Source of the DNA: Aeromonas salmonicida subsp. salmonicida
GTDB taxonomy: Bacteria; Pseudomonadota; Gammaproteobacteria; Enterobacterales; Aeromonadaceae
Length of the DNA stretch: 37,924 bases
Assembly: GCF_001643305.1 (NCBI RefSeq)
Contig: NZ_LSGW01000041.1
Location: 1 to 37,924 of the forward strand
Direction of reading: 5' to 3'
Positions 37,764 through 37,924 of this stretch are shown here, piece after piece (position 1 is the first letter of the stretch; every line of letters starts with the position of its first letter). The notes under the pieces were generated by a model. The model did not search any database. It was given only the letters and a program-made list of their open reading frames with translations, and was not told the origin of the DNA. The position numbers and the translations under genes are program-made.

Positions 37764-37924
37764 ATCGACAGAGCAAGCGGCAACGCAAACAAGCCAGTCG
37801 GTGCCTCGAAAAGCCTTTGAAAATAAGGCTTGGCTCGAGAAGGCGGTTGAGTGGAATTCCACTCCCGCATCAACACCCTGTTGCGTCGCTCTTTAACAAT
37901 TTGAATCAAGCAATCTGTGTGGGC
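37764..37924 (+). ncRNA. Leader of an rRNA operon (16S precursor 5' part), cut by window end
   Basis: Downstream of the promoter lies a 16-bp palindrome GAGTGGAATTCCACTC (37849-37864) that could be boxB, then CGCTCTTTAACA (37887-37898), which fits the boxA antitermination sequence (TGCTCTTTAACA), and then TGTGTGGGC at the window end, as in rRNA leaders (boxC). The mature 16S gene would begin beyond the window. The transcript would be recognised by NusB-NusE and cut by RNase III. Confidence 0.85.

Overview
The window looks like a chromosomal segment of an Aeromonas species (Gammaproteobacteria). The purHD, zntR-arfA, rdgB-hemW, dcuA-aspA-fxsA-groESL and rluA-rapA clusters have gammaproteobacterial order and sequence. 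The vibriolysin/elastase-type secreted protease, the secreted amylase and the OmpF-type porin fit Aeromonas. The genus is inferred from protein resemblance only.

Layout. 1-1741 is the right edge of an integrated element: a P4-family integrase, its presumed att/recombinase site region, and a 3' fragment of a tRNA-Ile2(CAU)-like gene that marks the junction with the chromosome. 1790-5967 carries a TPR protein, a large secreted alpha-amylase with duplicated C-terminal modules, and a cytochrome b561/b562 pair, all on the minus strand. 6267-9266 holds purH-purD. 9699-11128 holds zntR, a RibD/DHFR-like protein and the ribosome-rescue factor arfA, followed by an ERIC-like palindromic element. 11354-13181 is rdgB-hemW. 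13417-17697 is a looser region with a Bcr/CflA transporter, a frameshifted Gfo/Idh/MocA oxidoreductase, a repeat-rich lipoprotein and two GNAT acetyltransferases plus a decayed copy of the tail of one of them. 18048-19816 is a thermolysin-family elastase gene broken by a single-base frameshift, with a lux-box-like site upstream. 19867-23305 holds a LysR regulator, mdtH and a porin. 23506-30903 holds dcuA, aspA, fxsA, a MATE exporter and groESL. 30999-33698 is a probable signalling unit: a periplasmic SUOX-fold protein, a membrane GGDEF-EAL protein and a small YjfB-like protein. 33755-37479 is rluA and rapA, with the last part of rapA repeated twice behind it. The window ends inside the promoter and leader of an rRNA operon.

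Functional links. AspA and DcuA together supply fumarate from aspartate and exchange C4-dicarboxylates for anaerobic fumarate respiration. fxsA and groES both have sigma-32-type promoter sequences. The elastase and amylase are secreted degradative enzymes. ZntR and ArfA respond to zinc and to stalled ribosomes.

No CRISPR array, complete insertion sequence or obviously novel defence system was seen. The most unusual items are the triplicated rapA tail, the decayed rimJ-like tail copy, the 10-bp duplication that breaks the oxidoreductase gene, the inverted copies of the att core beside the integrase, the SUOX-like/GGDQF-EAL/YjfB-like gene set, and an amylase whose third chloride ligand position is Gln.
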